Counted from the stretch's first letter, positions 25,498 through 34,207 are shown. The stretch: DNA of 64,000 bases from CAYXDO01 sp964463485 (GCA_964463485.1 CAYXDO010000051.1:1-64000); one strand, 5' to 3'. The notes: generated from the letters alone by a model not told the origin. Translations and numbers: made by a program.

Positions 25498-27219
25498 GTG
25501 GCTTCTCTGCACCTCGAGGCGCTCTTCGAAGAGGGGAGCGGCCGGTTCTTGCCTGAGGTCCTTTCCTCTCACGACTCCAAGGCGCTCGGTTCCTTCGCGC
25601 CCAAGTGGATCGAGGATCAGCGCTCCGAGCTTCGCCGGATGCTTTTGGAGTACGTCGACCGCGGCCTTCTCACGTATGGCCATCAGCCGCTCGCCAAGCG
25701 GCTCTTCAAGCTCGCCGAGGCTCGAAAAGACGACGAGCTCATGGGTCATTTTCTCGTCGCGTTCGACGCTTCGACGCGCAAGATCTTGCGCCAGCGAACT
25801 CGGTACGATTTCACCACGCGGGAGTATTCGACGACTCAGGTTCTCGAGGCCGACCCAGCGATCCCTCACGGATCTGCGCCCACGCGAAGGACGCCGCCGG
25901 TCAACGGCAAGGTGGCGCCCCTCCCGCGGTACAAGAGTCACCTCACGAGCTTCACGTTTCGCACGCGCCGGTACCTTCAGCGGCGCGCTTGGCGCTATTT
26001 TCGCGAAATCGGAAAAAAGGACGCCGAGCGCTACATCAAGACCGTTTCCCAGGCGCTGGCCCTTTACACCGACGAGACTCTCACCAAGCCTGCGGACCTT
26101 CTTTCCTGTTGGGGCTTGTTGCATGCGCTTTATCATCACTCTCCGGTGATCGTCGCACAGCGGAGTGGGTTCGACGTCGCCGACGGGCGGTCTCTCTCCG
26201 AGCTATCGCCGGCGCCCGCGTTCATCGAGCACTGGAAGGTCTCGCCCGACCCATTGTTTGCGCTTTTGGGTGCGGCGCGGGCGAGGCCCGTGCGCAGATT
26301 TGCCGTTGCCACGCTCGATGCTCACCACGCGAAGAAGCTGCCTCCGTTGAGCTTGATTCGGGCGCTGCTCGACTCACGTCACGACGAGGTCCAGAGTTTC
26401 GCGGCGAAGATGCTCGAGTCTTCGCCGGACCTCGACAAGTGGACCTTGGATCAGTGGCTCGATGTTTTGCGAATCGAGAGCCCTGGAGTCGTCCACCGGC
26501 TCGCCGCGCTTTTCCGGAAGCACGTTGCGCCCGAGCGTATCGACGCGAGCACGGCCATTCGCCTCGCGCTGTCGCCGCTCGCGCCGATCGGCGAGATCGG
26601 GTTGGCGTCTCTCGAGCTCAAGAAGATCGAGTCGGCCGAAGATATCCGCGCGCTGTTGCCTCTAGGTGAAGCGGGCGCGCAGTCGGTCCGGGAGAGAGCC
26701 ATCGATTGGCTGATCGGCCGCCTCGAAGACTCTCCCTTCACCACGCCCTATCACGCTCGGGTGTTGCTCGACTCTCCGCATCGCGACGTTCGGGAGAGAG
26801 CCTCCGGTTGGATTTTTCGCCACGAGAGCTTGCGGCTCGAGACGCTGTTGTGGAGCGCGATGGCGGAGACTCCGTACGACGACGTCCGCTCGGCGTTGCT
26901 CGTGGGTCTCGAGCGGGTCCGTCCCATGCTTCCGTATGACTCCGTTCGTTCGGTCTGGGCGAGTGTCATTCTCGCGGTTCATCGCGGACATCGTGCGAAA
27001 CCGAGGGCTGCCCGGCAGGTCGCCGAGCGTGTAGCGACTCACCCGGACGAAGCCGATCAACTCTTGCCGCTCCTCGCCATTCTGCTGCGCTCCCTTCGCG
27101 CTCCCGAGCGAGCGGCGGGCCTGGCGGCCATCGCGACCGCGGTCTTCAAAAACCCAGCTCTTCGGCCTGCCGTCAGCCGGCACGTGCCGGGGATCGAGCT
27201 CTTCGCGGCGGAGGCCTGA
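25498..27219 (+). CDS. Retron-associated HEAT/ARM-repeat protein
   Basis: A 573-aa protein from GTG at 25498; an in-frame TAG lies just upstream, so no longer start exists. The N-terminal third is basic (YLQRRAWRYFREIGKKDAERY, about residues 158-180). From about residue 240 it is a series of helical pairs of HEAT/ARM type (DEVQSFAAKMLESSP, GEIGLASLELKKI, QSVRERAIDWLIGRL, RDVRERASGWIFRH, DDVRSALLVGLERV). Such repeats bind proteins or nucleic acid. It abuts the SWIM gene (TGA directly followed by GTG) and belongs to a four-element retron operon. In the retron classification as I recall it, an ARM-repeat protein together with a WH/SWIM protein marks type XIII. A catalytic activity is not evident. 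Confidence 0.75.
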   Translation: MASLHLEALFEEGSGRFLPEVLSSHDSKALGSFAPKWIEDQRSELRRMLLEYVDRGLLTYGHQPLAKRLFKLAEARKDDELMGHFLVAFDASTRKILRQRTRYDFTTREYSTTQVLEADPAIPHGSAPTRRTPPVNGKVAPLPRYKSHLTSFTFRTRRYLQRRAWRYFREIGKKDAERYIKTVSQALALYTDETLTKPADLLSCWGLLHALYHHSPVIVAQRSGFDVADGRSLSELSPAPAFIEHWKVSPDPLFALLGAARARPVRRFAVATLDAHHAKKLPPLSLIRALLDSRHDEVQSFAAKMLESSPDLDKWTLDQWLDVLRIESPGVVHRLAALFRKHVAPERIDASTAIRLALSPLAPIGEIGLASLELKKIESAEDIRALLPLGEAGAQSVRERAIDWLIGRLEDSPFTTPYHARVLLDSPHRDVRERASGWIFRHESLRLETLLWSAMAETPYDDVRSALLVGLERVRPMLPYDSVRSVWASVILAVHRGHRAKPRAARQVAERVATHPDEADQLLPLLAILLRSLRAPERAAGLAAIATAVFKNPALRPAVSRHVPGIELFAAEA

Positions 27220-28881
27220 GTGCAAGTCTCCCTCAAATATCTCGGCAAAAGCGGAGTCAGCGGGACGGGTGACGAACGAAAGATCTCGTTCGCGCCGAAC
27301 CTCGCCCGCCCGAAGGTCTTCTTCGACGCCGACGTCAAACATCCGCTCCGTTATCGCGAAGCCATGAGCGCGCTCCACGACATCGTCGTGAGTGATCTTC
27401 GGTTCAAGAAGCGCAGCGGCTCGGAGGCCTACAAAGAATTTCTCAAGGGGCGCAATGAAGCCGAGGCCAAGGCGCGCCGTGAAGCCTTCGACGAGGAGGT
27501 GAAAAAGGCCCTCCTCAAAGAGCCCGAGCCGCCGCCTCTCGACCTCGACAAACGCTTCCACAAGATGCACGAGAAATACTGGAAGGCCCGAAGGGCTTGG
27601 GCCGCATGGCTTTCCAGCAACGACCCGGAGCTCTTCCGGCACCTCGTGCCCTGCGATCCGGTCGTCACCGTGGCGCCTGACGTCGTCTTCTTCGAGGGCT
27701 TTGCCAAAGACGAGTCGAGCTACGGGTGCCTGCTCGTCGATCGAGATGCGTTCAAAGGTGACTCTGCTGGCGGGATGGGTACGACCAATGTCGACTACTC
27801 GAACGCGTTGTACCGGCAGATTCAGACGCTACGAACCTATCGGACCACTCGCCTCGTAGTCGATCCGACCGGCTTCGAGGTCAACGTCGAAGGGCAGGGT
27901 GACTATCGCGAAGAGAAGATCGACCTGCCGCCGACCTGGCTTCGCGCTTTTGGACAGCTCTCCGCCGCCACGACCCTGCCGACTCGGTCCGTGCGCCTCG
28001 ACGTCGGCACGGTCTACGCGATCATCGCCTACTTGTTGCGGCATCGCGAAAAGAAAGGCCCTCGCTCTCTTCGTTTCCAACTTACGCCAGGCAAGCACCC
28101 GATCGTCACGATCGAGCCCTTTGGGTTGGAAGTGACTTCGTCCGGCCCGTTGTACGACGGACCCAAGCCCGAAGAGATCAAAGTCTGGGGGCGCCGACGA
28201 CTCACGAGCCTCGCGCGCGTCTTGCCGCTCGCCGAGCACGTCGACGTGTCGCTGCTCGGATCTGGGTTGCCGAGCATTTGGACGGCGCACCTCGGCGACA
28301 TGCGGTTCGTGCTTGGGCTCTCCGGCTGGACGACTTCGGACTGGAGCTCCGGCGCGGGTCTCGACCTACTCTCCGGCGCTTTTGACGCGGACCCTGCGTT
28401 GGCAAAGAAGCTCGATGCACATCTCGAGAGTGTGAGATTCGCGAAGCTGGCGGATCTCGAGAAGGCGACGGGCGCTCCCGAGGCCAAGCTCACCGCGGCT
28501 CTCTTCTTGCTCGCCAAGCAGGGTCAGGCGATCTTCGACTTTGCCCACGGTGTGTATCGGCACCGGCCCGTCCTGTCGGTCGCACTCTCCGACGAGCTTC
28601 TCGGGCCGGAGCCTCCGGAGCTCGTGGGCGCTCGCAACATCGTGCGGAGCCACGCGGTCCGAATCACCAAGGAGACGAACGCCGCGGGCCTTCGGATCTT
28701 GGTCGGCCAGGTCGGCGACGAGCGCGAGGTCGAGCTCGCTTTGGACTCTGACGGGATGGTCAAGAAGGGCCGCTGCAATTGCTCCTGGCACTTCCGATTC
28801 AAACTTCGCCAAGGACCCTGTCGCCACTTGCTCGCGCTTCGAATGTTCGCTACGACTCGGGAGTCCGCTTGGCGCGCGTAG
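27220..28881 (+). CDS. Retron-associated winged-helix/SWIM zinc-finger protein
   Basis: A 553-aa protein. The bulk is unfamiliar (MQVSLKYLGKSGVSG at the start; basic and aromatic middle part). A winged-helix-like segment lies at about residues 408-450 (ADLEKATGAPEAKLTAALFLLAKQGQAIFD). The C-terminus carries a SWIM zinc finger CxCx12CxH with Cys519, Cys521, Cys534 and His536 (RCNCSWH...GPCRHLL), a fold that usually binds nucleic acid or protein. It starts with GTG directly after the stop of the ARM-repeat gene, which suggests translational coupling. The retron RNA begins 20 bases after its stop. It is likely to be the effector or a part of the msDNA complex of a type XIII-like retron (inference). 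Confidence 0.75.
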   Translation: MQVSLKYLGKSGVSGTGDERKISFAPNLARPKVFFDADVKHPLRYREAMSALHDIVVSDLRFKKRSGSEAYKEFLKGRNEAEAKARREAFDEEVKKALLKEPEPPPLDLDKRFHKMHEKYWKARRAWAAWLSSNDPELFRHLVPCDPVVTVAPDVVFFEGFAKDESSYGCLLVDRDAFKGDSAGGMGTTNVDYSNALYRQIQTLRTYRTTRLVVDPTGFEVNVEGQGDYREEKIDLPPTWLRAFGQLSAATTLPTRSVRLDVGTVYAIIAYLLRHREKKGPRSLRFQLTPGKHPIVTIEPFGLEVTSSGPLYDGPKPEEIKVWGRRRLTSLARVLPLAEHVDVSLLGSGLPSIWTAHLGDMRFVLGLSGWTTSDWSSGAGLDLLSGAFDADPALAKKLDAHLESVRFAKLADLEKATGAPEAKLTAALFLLAKQGQAIFDFAHGVYRHRPVLSVALSDELLGPEPPELVGARNIVRSHAVRITKETNAAGLRILVGQVGDEREVELALDSDGMVKKGRCNCSWHFRFKLRQGPCRHLLALRMFATTRESAWRA

Positions 28882-28900
28882 TTTCAAATTTTTTCCGGTT

Positions 28901-29116
28901 TCGAGGAGACCGGGTCGCACGAGCCCACTATGCCGCGGCGTTCCGCCGCGGTGGAGCTTGCTATCTCGTGCTTTCCCACGCCCGTTGTTCTTGGGCGCCG
29001 GATCGACACCGTCGTCCGCATACTCAGTCGACGTATCTCGCTCGACGACGGTGTCGATCCGGCTCGGTGAACGGACGTGGTCCTTCGTATGAAGTCGGGC
29101 GACCCGGCCTCCTCGA
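28901..29116 (+). ncRNA. Retron msr-msd non-coding RNA
   Basis: Arms a1 (28901-28918, TCGAGGAGACCGGGTCGC) and a2 (29099-29116) are complementary over 18 nt with a single mismatch, enclosing the RNA. Just after a1 an AGC (28922-28924) offers the branching guanosine at 28923. The msr part then has a hairpin CCGCGGCG-TTC-CGCCGCGG (28933-28951) and a second one CGCCC-GTTGTTCTT-GGGCG (28979-28997). The msd is a 19-bp perfect stem (28997-29015 with 29045-29063) and a 29-nt loop with a small inner stem. The RT should copy from inside a2 back toward the msr, giving roughly 100 nt of msDNA. Branch position and length are predictions. Confidence 0.9.
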
Positions 29117-29152
29117 TCATTTTTCAACCCGTTCCGGACAGAGGTGCTTCGC

Positions 29153-30796
29153 GTGGCGGGCTTTTGGGATTGGCTGAAAAAAGCCTTCTCCGACCCGGAG
29201 GCACCACCCGGGCCGTCGAGCTCCGGCTCGACACCCACGCCGCCTTCGCCCGCACCCTCCGGAGCGGCTCCGGCGTCCGCAACCTCGACGCCGACTTCTT
29301 CGCCCGGCAAGAGTAACGACAAGTCGGCGACCAAGGGTCGCAACTACGACGCGAACCCAGAGATCCTCGGACTCTCCGAAGCCGAGCTCCGAAAACGCGC
29401 CTTGAGAATCACTCCTTGGCGCACCGCCTGGATCGGGCGCGTGGACACGATTCCGCCTCAGAGCGACGAGCGCACCGCCATCATCGATCGCGGCTTGATC
29501 CTGACGGGCAGACTCACCGAAGCCGAAGTCGCTGAAATTCACGAGGTCGGGGACCTCTGGCTCAAGTATCACGGACGGGTCGAGCTCGCTCGATCCGAGG
29601 CCAAGAAAGCGAGTCAGCGGGCCGCCGACCAAATCGCCGCCGACCGTGAGGCCCTGAAGAAGCAGAAAAAGGAAGAGGCGGCAGCCCGGAAGAAGGCCCG
29701 CGCCGAGGCGATCCTCGATCGGAAGCAGAACGACATCGTCTACCTCGGACGCAGCGTCTCTGCGCGGATGAACGATCGACGAGCCAACGTCGAGAAGCTG
29801 CACCAGCTGGGGCTGCCAGTGCTCGCGACGCCGAAGGATGTCGCGCAGCTCCTCGAAATCAGCGTTCCGAAGCTTCGATGGCTTTCGTTTCACGCGGTGG
29901 CCACGGAGCGTCCGCACTACATCAGCTTCCACGTGAAGAAACGCTCCGGAGGTTTGAGGCTCTTGAGCGCGCCGCACAAGGAGCTCAAGAAGGCCCAAAA
30001 ACGCATCGCGACTCAGATTCTCGACAAGGTCGACCCCGGTCCGGTCGCACATGGGTTCATCAAGGCCCGGTCCACTGTCACCAACGCCACGCCCCACGTC
30101 GGTCAGGACGTCGTGTTGAATCTCGACCTCTCGGATTTCTTTCCTTCGGTGACTTTCCCGCGCGTTCGAGGCCTATTTCAGAGCTTCGGGTACTCTCCCG
30201 CGGTGGCGACCGTCTTGGCGCTCCTGGCGACCGAGTCACCGCGCCGAACCGTCAAATACGACAACCGAACCTATCACGTCGCGGTCGGCGAGCGGGCGCT
30301 TCCGCAAGGTGCACCGACGAGCCCAGCGATCGCCAACCTGGTGGCTCGAAAGCTCGACCGCAGACTCTCTGGCCTCGCTCGATCCGCCGGGTGGAGCTAC
30401 ACTCGGTATGCCGACGATCTGACTCTGTCCACACGCGGCGAGGCTCGCAAGAAGACGCCCTGGATGTACCGTCAGGTCCGCGAAATCATCAGCTCCGAAG
30501 GGTTCGTCGTTCATCCGAAAAAGGGGCGGCTCCAGCGAAAGGGCGGGTGCCAAACCGTCACTGGTGTCGTCGTGAATCACAAGCTCGGCCTGCCGCGGCG
30601 CGAGGTCCGTCGCCTTCGTGCCATTCTTCACGGCGCCAAGAAATCGGGCCTCGCGTCGCAGAACCGTGAAGGACGCGCCGACTTTCCCGCATACCTTCGA
30701 GGCAAGCTCGCGTACCTCGCCATGGTCGACCCCCAAAAGGGGAAGAAAATGCTCGCCGAGCTCGACACCCTCGAAGGACGTCATCGGCCCGAGTAG
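29153..30796 (+). CDS. Retron reverse transcriptase
   Basis: About 547 aa from GTG at 29153, which has AGAGG eight bases upstream (a GTG at 29144 is an alternative; residue numbers here use 29144). Residues 17-65 are Pro/Ser-rich, 75-190 a coiled-coil, Lys/Ala-rich extension as in myxobacterial retron RTs. The catalytic domain follows: retron-specific NAxxH (Asn314-His318), LDLSDFFPS with Asp328, ALPQGAPTSP, the active site YADD (Tyr422-Asp425) and the VTG motif (Val472-Gly474) used to bind the cognate RNA. It makes branched RNA-DNA (msDNA) from the adjacent msr-msd. All catalytic residues are present, so it should be active. Confidence 0.95.
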   Translation: MAGFWDWLKKAFSDPEAPPGPSSSGSTPTPPSPAPSGAAPASATSTPTSSPGKSNDKSATKGRNYDANPEILGLSEAELRKRALRITPWRTAWIGRVDTIPPQSDERTAIIDRGLILTGRLTEAEVAEIHEVGDLWLKYHGRVELARSEAKKASQRAADQIAADREALKKQKKEEAAARKKARAEAILDRKQNDIVYLGRSVSARMNDRRANVEKLHQLGLPVLATPKDVAQLLEISVPKLRWLSFHAVATERPHYISFHVKKRSGGLRLLSAPHKELKKAQKRIATQILDKVDPGPVAHGFIKARSTVTNATPHVGQDVVLNLDLSDFFPSVTFPRVRGLFQSFGYSPAVATVLALLATESPRRTVKYDNRTYHVAVGERALPQGAPTSPAIANLVARKLDRRLSGLARSAGWSYTRYADDLTLSTRGEARKKTPWMYRQVREIISSEGFVVHPKKGRLQRKGGCQTVTGVVVNHKLGLPRREVRRLRAILHGAKKSGLASQNREGRADFPAYLRGKLAYLAMVDPQKGKKMLAELDTLEGRHRPE

Positions 30797-30827
30797 CGAG
30801 TCTCCTCGAGCGCAGCCGTACGGATTG

Positions 30828-30858
30828 ACGCGGGAACGGGCCTTTGGCGTAGATTGCG
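30828..30858 (+). promoter_or_regulatory. Candidate promoter of the phosphatase gene
   Basis: TTGACG followed after 17-19 bases by CGTAGATT, just before the ATG at 30862. The -35 block GGATTGACGCGGGAACGGG matches that before the retron operon in 17 of 19 bases. It may be the housekeeping promoter type of this organism. Confidence 0.4.
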
Positions 30859-30861
30859 ACG

Positions 30862-32742
30862 ATGCGTCTCGGCGTCGCTGGTCTCCTCACCCTCCTAGGC
30901 TCCCAAGCGTTTGCTCAAGGAGCGGTTTTCCGTGGGCCTTATCTTCAGGACGTGAGCTCCGATGGGATTTCGATCGTCTGGGAGAGCCCAAATCCATCCA
31001 CCGGCGTAGTCCGTTTTGGCGTCGCCAACCCCACGGCGCGCACCATCAGCGGCGGAGGGCCGGCTCGTCACCAATCCGTACGACTCAGCGGGCTCACGCA
31101 GCTCGCACCGCCCGGCTCGAAATTCACTTATGAGCTCGAGGTCGATGGAGTCACCAGGGCCGGAACCTTCCGCACCGCCCCCGCGCCAGGCACTCCATTT
31201 ACGTTCCTCGTGTACGGCGACAACCGCTCGTCGCGCCCTCAGCATGAGGCGGTGGTCCAGGCCCTCGTCGCCGAGATGGATTCGGTGGCGTTCGCGATGA
31301 ACACCGGCGACCTCGTCAGCGACGGACAGAGCGAGAGCGATTGGGACGCGTTCTTCGAGGTCGAAGCTCCGTTTCTCGCTCACACACCCTTCTTCGTCGC
31401 GATCGGGAATCACGAGGTCGAGCTCACGAGCTGGAGTGTCACCGAACGAATCGTGGAGCACCCATCTACCGCGCTTGCACCAGCCTCCTCCAGCGAGTCG
31501 TTCTATCACTTCCAATACGGCAACGTGGAGCTGATCGTAGTCAACGTCGAGGTCGACAACCTATATACGATTTCGCTGCTGGCCGGCGCGCAGGAGGAGT
31601 GGCTCGAGAGAGTGATCGGCACGCGACCGCCAGGGATCGACCACCGATTCCTCTTCATTCACCAGGGAGCCTACAGCAGCAAGCCCGGACGAAACGGCAA
31701 TTTCTGGCTGCGACAATGGCTCGATTCTCTGAAGCCCGAAATCGACGTGATCTTCTCGGGCCACGACCATTATGCCGAGCTTGGGTTCTCGCGGACCGGA
31801 ATTCCGTACGTCGTCCACGGCGGAGGCGGCGCGCCGCTCTATGACACACTCGGTCCGCGGGTCACGAACGATCACACGATCGTATACGGAGAGAGCCGAC
31901 TCGGCTATGTCTTGGTCGACGTCGACGGACCCGAGGTCCAGATCACCATCAAAGGTATCGACGGGAGCACGGTGAGCACGTTCGAGTATGGGTCCGCGAG
32001 CGCTCCTGAATGTCTGAGTCCTTCCGACTGCGGACCGCCGCTCTTGACCAGTTGTCCTGACGGAGCGTGGGAGTGCCACCGGGGCGCGTGTCGGTATGAG
32101 TGCTCAGACTCAGGATCGCTCTTTGGCTGCCTGAGTGACAATGCGTGCGCCCAGTCGATCGGGAGTTACTGTTCGGGAGAGGCGACCTGCGAGAAGCCGG
32201 GCATCGACCCGAGGCAGTGGTACTGCCTCTGCAACGTTCCGCCCGATTGTTCGACCGACGGGGACTGCGCTGGCCGTCCGCCTCCCGTGGCCGGCTGCGT
32301 CGGCACCTGGGGTTGCGTGGGGCAGGCGTGTGAGTTCTCGCCGACGACCATTTGTGAAGAGCCGACGACGAGTATGGACGCCTCGGTCGATGCCTCGGTC
32401 GATGGGGCCGTGTCGGACGCTGCCTCTGGCGTGGACGCTGTTGCGATCCCCGACGCGACCACGGGACCGGATGTGAGTCTCCTCGGCGACGACGCGCGTG
32501 CCTCTGAAGACGCTGCGTCGCAAGTCAGTGACGCGTCGGCGTCGAATCCCGACGCCGGGCAAGACGAGGGAACCGGCGAGCCCGAAGCGACTTCCGGCTG
32601 CGGCTGTGCTTCGACGGGGCGCGGAGCGCTCGGTGTGTGGGCGCTGATGGCGTTGATGGCGATGGCGTCCCGACGGCTGCGCGGACCCGCGCAACTTCCC
32701 GTTGCCCGCATCGCTTCCGTCCCGCACGATACGGCGCGATGA
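30862..32742 (+). CDS. Purple-acid-phosphatase-like metallophosphoesterase with MYXO-CTERM tail
   Basis: A 626-aa protein with signal peptide MRLGVAGLLTLLGSQAFA. Residues about 25-105 form a fibronectin-III-like domain as in purple acid phosphatases. The phosphoesterase follows with all metal motifs: VYGDNRS, NTGDLVSDG, AIGNHEVE, FIHQGAY and FSGHDHYAE. After about residue 370 it is Cys-rich, then an Asp/Ala/Ser-rich linker and a C-terminus with SGCGC, a hydrophobic helix and RRLR: the MYXO-CTERM sorting signal, cleaved and surface-anchored in myxobacteria. Expected to hydrolyse phosphate esters outside the cell. Its stop overlaps the asd start by 4 bases, an unusual pairing with a biosynthetic gene. 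Confidence 0.88.
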   Translation: MRLGVAGLLTLLGSQAFAQGAVFRGPYLQDVSSDGISIVWESPNPSTGVVRFGVANPTARTISGGGPARHQSVRLSGLTQLAPPGSKFTYELEVDGVTRAGTFRTAPAPGTPFTFLVYGDNRSSRPQHEAVVQALVAEMDSVAFAMNTGDLVSDGQSESDWDAFFEVEAPFLAHTPFFVAIGNHEVELTSWSVTERIVEHPSTALAPASSSESFYHFQYGNVELIVVNVEVDNLYTISLLAGAQEEWLERVIGTRPPGIDHRFLFIHQGAYSSKPGRNGNFWLRQWLDSLKPEIDVIFSGHDHYAELGFSRTGIPYVVHGGGGAPLYDTLGPRVTNDHTIVYGESRLGYVLVDVDGPEVQITIKGIDGSTVSTFEYGSASAPECLSPSDCGPPLLTSCPDGAWECHRGACRYECSDSGSLFGCLSDNACAQSIGSYCSGEATCEKPGIDPRQWYCLCNVPPDCSTDGDCAGRPPPVAGCVGTWGCVGQACEFSPTTICEEPTTSMDASVDASVDGAVSDAASGVDAVAIPDATTGPDVSLLGDDARASEDAASQVSDASASNPDAGQDEGTGEPEATSGCGCASTGRGALGVWALMALMAMASRRLRGPAQLPVARIASVPHDTAR

Positions 32743-33821
32743 AGAAGCTTCGCGTGGGCGTGCTCGGGGCCACCGGGATGGTCGGGCAGAGATTCGTCTC
32801 GCTTCTGGATACTCATCCGTGGTTCGAGGTCGCTGTCGTCGCGGCGAGCTCGGCGTCGACGGGAAAGTCTTATTCGGATGCGGTCGCGGGTCGCTGGACG
32901 TTGCCGGCGGCGGTTCCGGCGGCGGTCGGCGGACTCATGGTGCGGGACGCGAGTCAGGTCGCAGCCATCGCCGAGGCCGTGGACTTCGTGTTCTGCGCGG
33001 TCGACATGACCAAGGAGGAGACCGCGCGCCTTGAAGAATCCTACGCGCGGGCGGAGACTCCGGTCGTGTCCAACAACTCGGCGCACCGTGGCACGCCGGA
33101 CGTCCCCATGATGATCCCTGAGCTCAACGCCGAGCACGGCGAGGTGATCCCGATCCAGCGTCGACGCCTCGGGGTGAGTCGGGGCTTCGTCGCGGTGAAA
33201 CCGAATTGCTCGCTGCAGAGCTACGTGCCGGCAATCCACCCGCTCTTGGGTTACGGACCCAAGAACGTCGTGGTCTCGACGTACCAAGCGATCAGCGGCG
33301 CAGGGAAGACGTTCGAGAGTTGGCCCGAGATGGTCGACAACGTCATTCCGTTCATCAGGGGCGAAGAGGAGAAGTCGGAGAAGGAGCCCCTGAAGATCTG
33401 GGGAACGGTCGGACGAGAGGGGATCGTGCCGGCTTCCACGCCCATCATCTCGGCGCAGTGTGTGAGAGTCCCGGCGACCGACGGGCACTTGGCCACGGTC
33501 TCCATTTCGTTTGAGCGCAAACCGAATCGAGACGACATCCTGCAGGCGTGGCTCGAGTTTCGAGGCCCTGGGTTCGTGAGAGACTTGCCGTCCGCACCAA
33601 ACCCGTTCCTGCGTTACTTCGAGGACGAGACCAGGCCACAAACTCGGCTCGACAGGGACGCCGGCAGAGGAATGGCGATCTCGATCGGGCGTCTGCGCTC
33701 GGACGCAGTCTTGGATTACCGATTTGTCGCACTCTCTCATAACACGGTGCGCGGCGCCGCTGGCGGCGGAGTGCTCACCGCGGAGGCGCTGGTCAAGGCG
33801 GGGTACATCGAACCGAAGTGA
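32739..33821 (+). CDS. asd: Aspartate-semialdehyde dehydrogenase
   Basis: A 360-aa enzyme of the longer, archaeal/yeast-like Asd group. N-terminal NADP-binding GVLGATGMVGQRF, the active-site cysteine in VKPNCSLQ (Cys157) and NTVRGAAGGG near the end. It reduces aspartyl phosphate to the semialdehyde, the step shared by lysine, threonine, methionine and diaminopimelate synthesis. ATG overlaps the stop of the phosphatase gene (ATGA). The fused LysC-LysA enzyme of the same pathway is encoded 24 kb away. Confidence 0.95.
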   Translation: MKKLRVGVLGATGMVGQRFVSLLDTHPWFEVAVVAASSASTGKSYSDAVAGRWTLPAAVPAAVGGLMVRDASQVAAIAEAVDFVFCAVDMTKEETARLEESYARAETPVVSNNSAHRGTPDVPMMIPELNAEHGEVIPIQRRRLGVSRGFVAVKPNCSLQSYVPAIHPLLGYGPKNVVVSTYQAISGAGKTFESWPEMVDNVIPFIRGEEEKSEKEPLKIWGTVGREGIVPASTPIISAQCVRVPATDGHLATVSISFERKPNRDDILQAWLEFRGPGFVRDLPSAPNPFLRYFEDETRPQTRLDRDAGRGMAISIGRLRSDAVLDYRFVALSHNTVRGAAGGGVLTAEALVKAGYIEPK

Positions 33822-33840
33822 GCCTAGCCTAGGCTCACTT
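33816..33840 (+). terminator. Hairpin at the end of asd
   Basis: AAGTGAGCCTAG and CTAGGCTCACTT are perfect 12-base complements around one base, overlapping the asd stop codon. As RNA, a 9-bp stem with a 7-base loop is likely. No strong U-run follows (ACTGTAAAATCC), so termination is plausible rather than clear. Confidence 0.45.
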
Positions 33841-33870
33841 ACTGTAAAATCCTGCCTAATCCTCATCCTG

Positions 33871-34109
33871 CCTCAGGATCGGGCACGGGCACGGGCACGG
33901 GCACGGACGGGCACGGGCACGAAGTCCTCGCAGGGCCACGCCGAATTTCGACGCTACTGGCTGGCTAGCGAGCCAGGGTCTCATTTCATCGAGAGACGGC
34001 TTGGGTTCCTGAGGTGGTTCGCGCGTGGCGCGTTGATCTCCTCGACAGCCGCCGAGTCCCGAAAACGCCGTGCCCGTGCCCGTGCCCGTGCCCGTGCCCG
34101 ATCCTGAGG
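33871..34109. repeat. 36-bp perfect inverted repeat made of GGGCAC hexamers
   Basis: This fills most of the 386-bp gap after asd. The left arm 33871-33906 (CCTCAGGATC then repeated GGGCAC) is the exact reverse complement of 34074-34109, with 167 bp between them. More hexamer units continue inward on both sides. The right arm reads as VPVPVPVP in the frame of the next gene but lies before its likely start at 34208. The interior has no supported gene. Confidence 0.85.
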
Positions 34110-34207
34110 AGGAGGGTCGACCGGAGCCGCAGAAGGAGCTCTACAAGAACGGCAATGACGAGTCGATTTTCGTGCCCAAAACTTGGCCTCGCGGTCCGAA
34201 CGGGTCG

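Noticed and set aside
28882..28900. Rho-independent terminator after the SWIM gene
   Set aside because: There is a run of six T but no preceding stem; the segment leads directly into the retron a1 arm, so termination there would silence the retron.
33871..34109. Possible CRISPR array in the hexamer repeats
   Set aside because: Repeats are contiguous hexamers without unique spacers and are arranged as inverted arms; no cas genes are present.
34070..34207. N-terminal extension (VPVPVPVP...) of the lipoprotein gene
   Set aside because: It is translated from the right arm of the inverted GTGCCC repeat, and the lipoprotein signal begins only at 34208.
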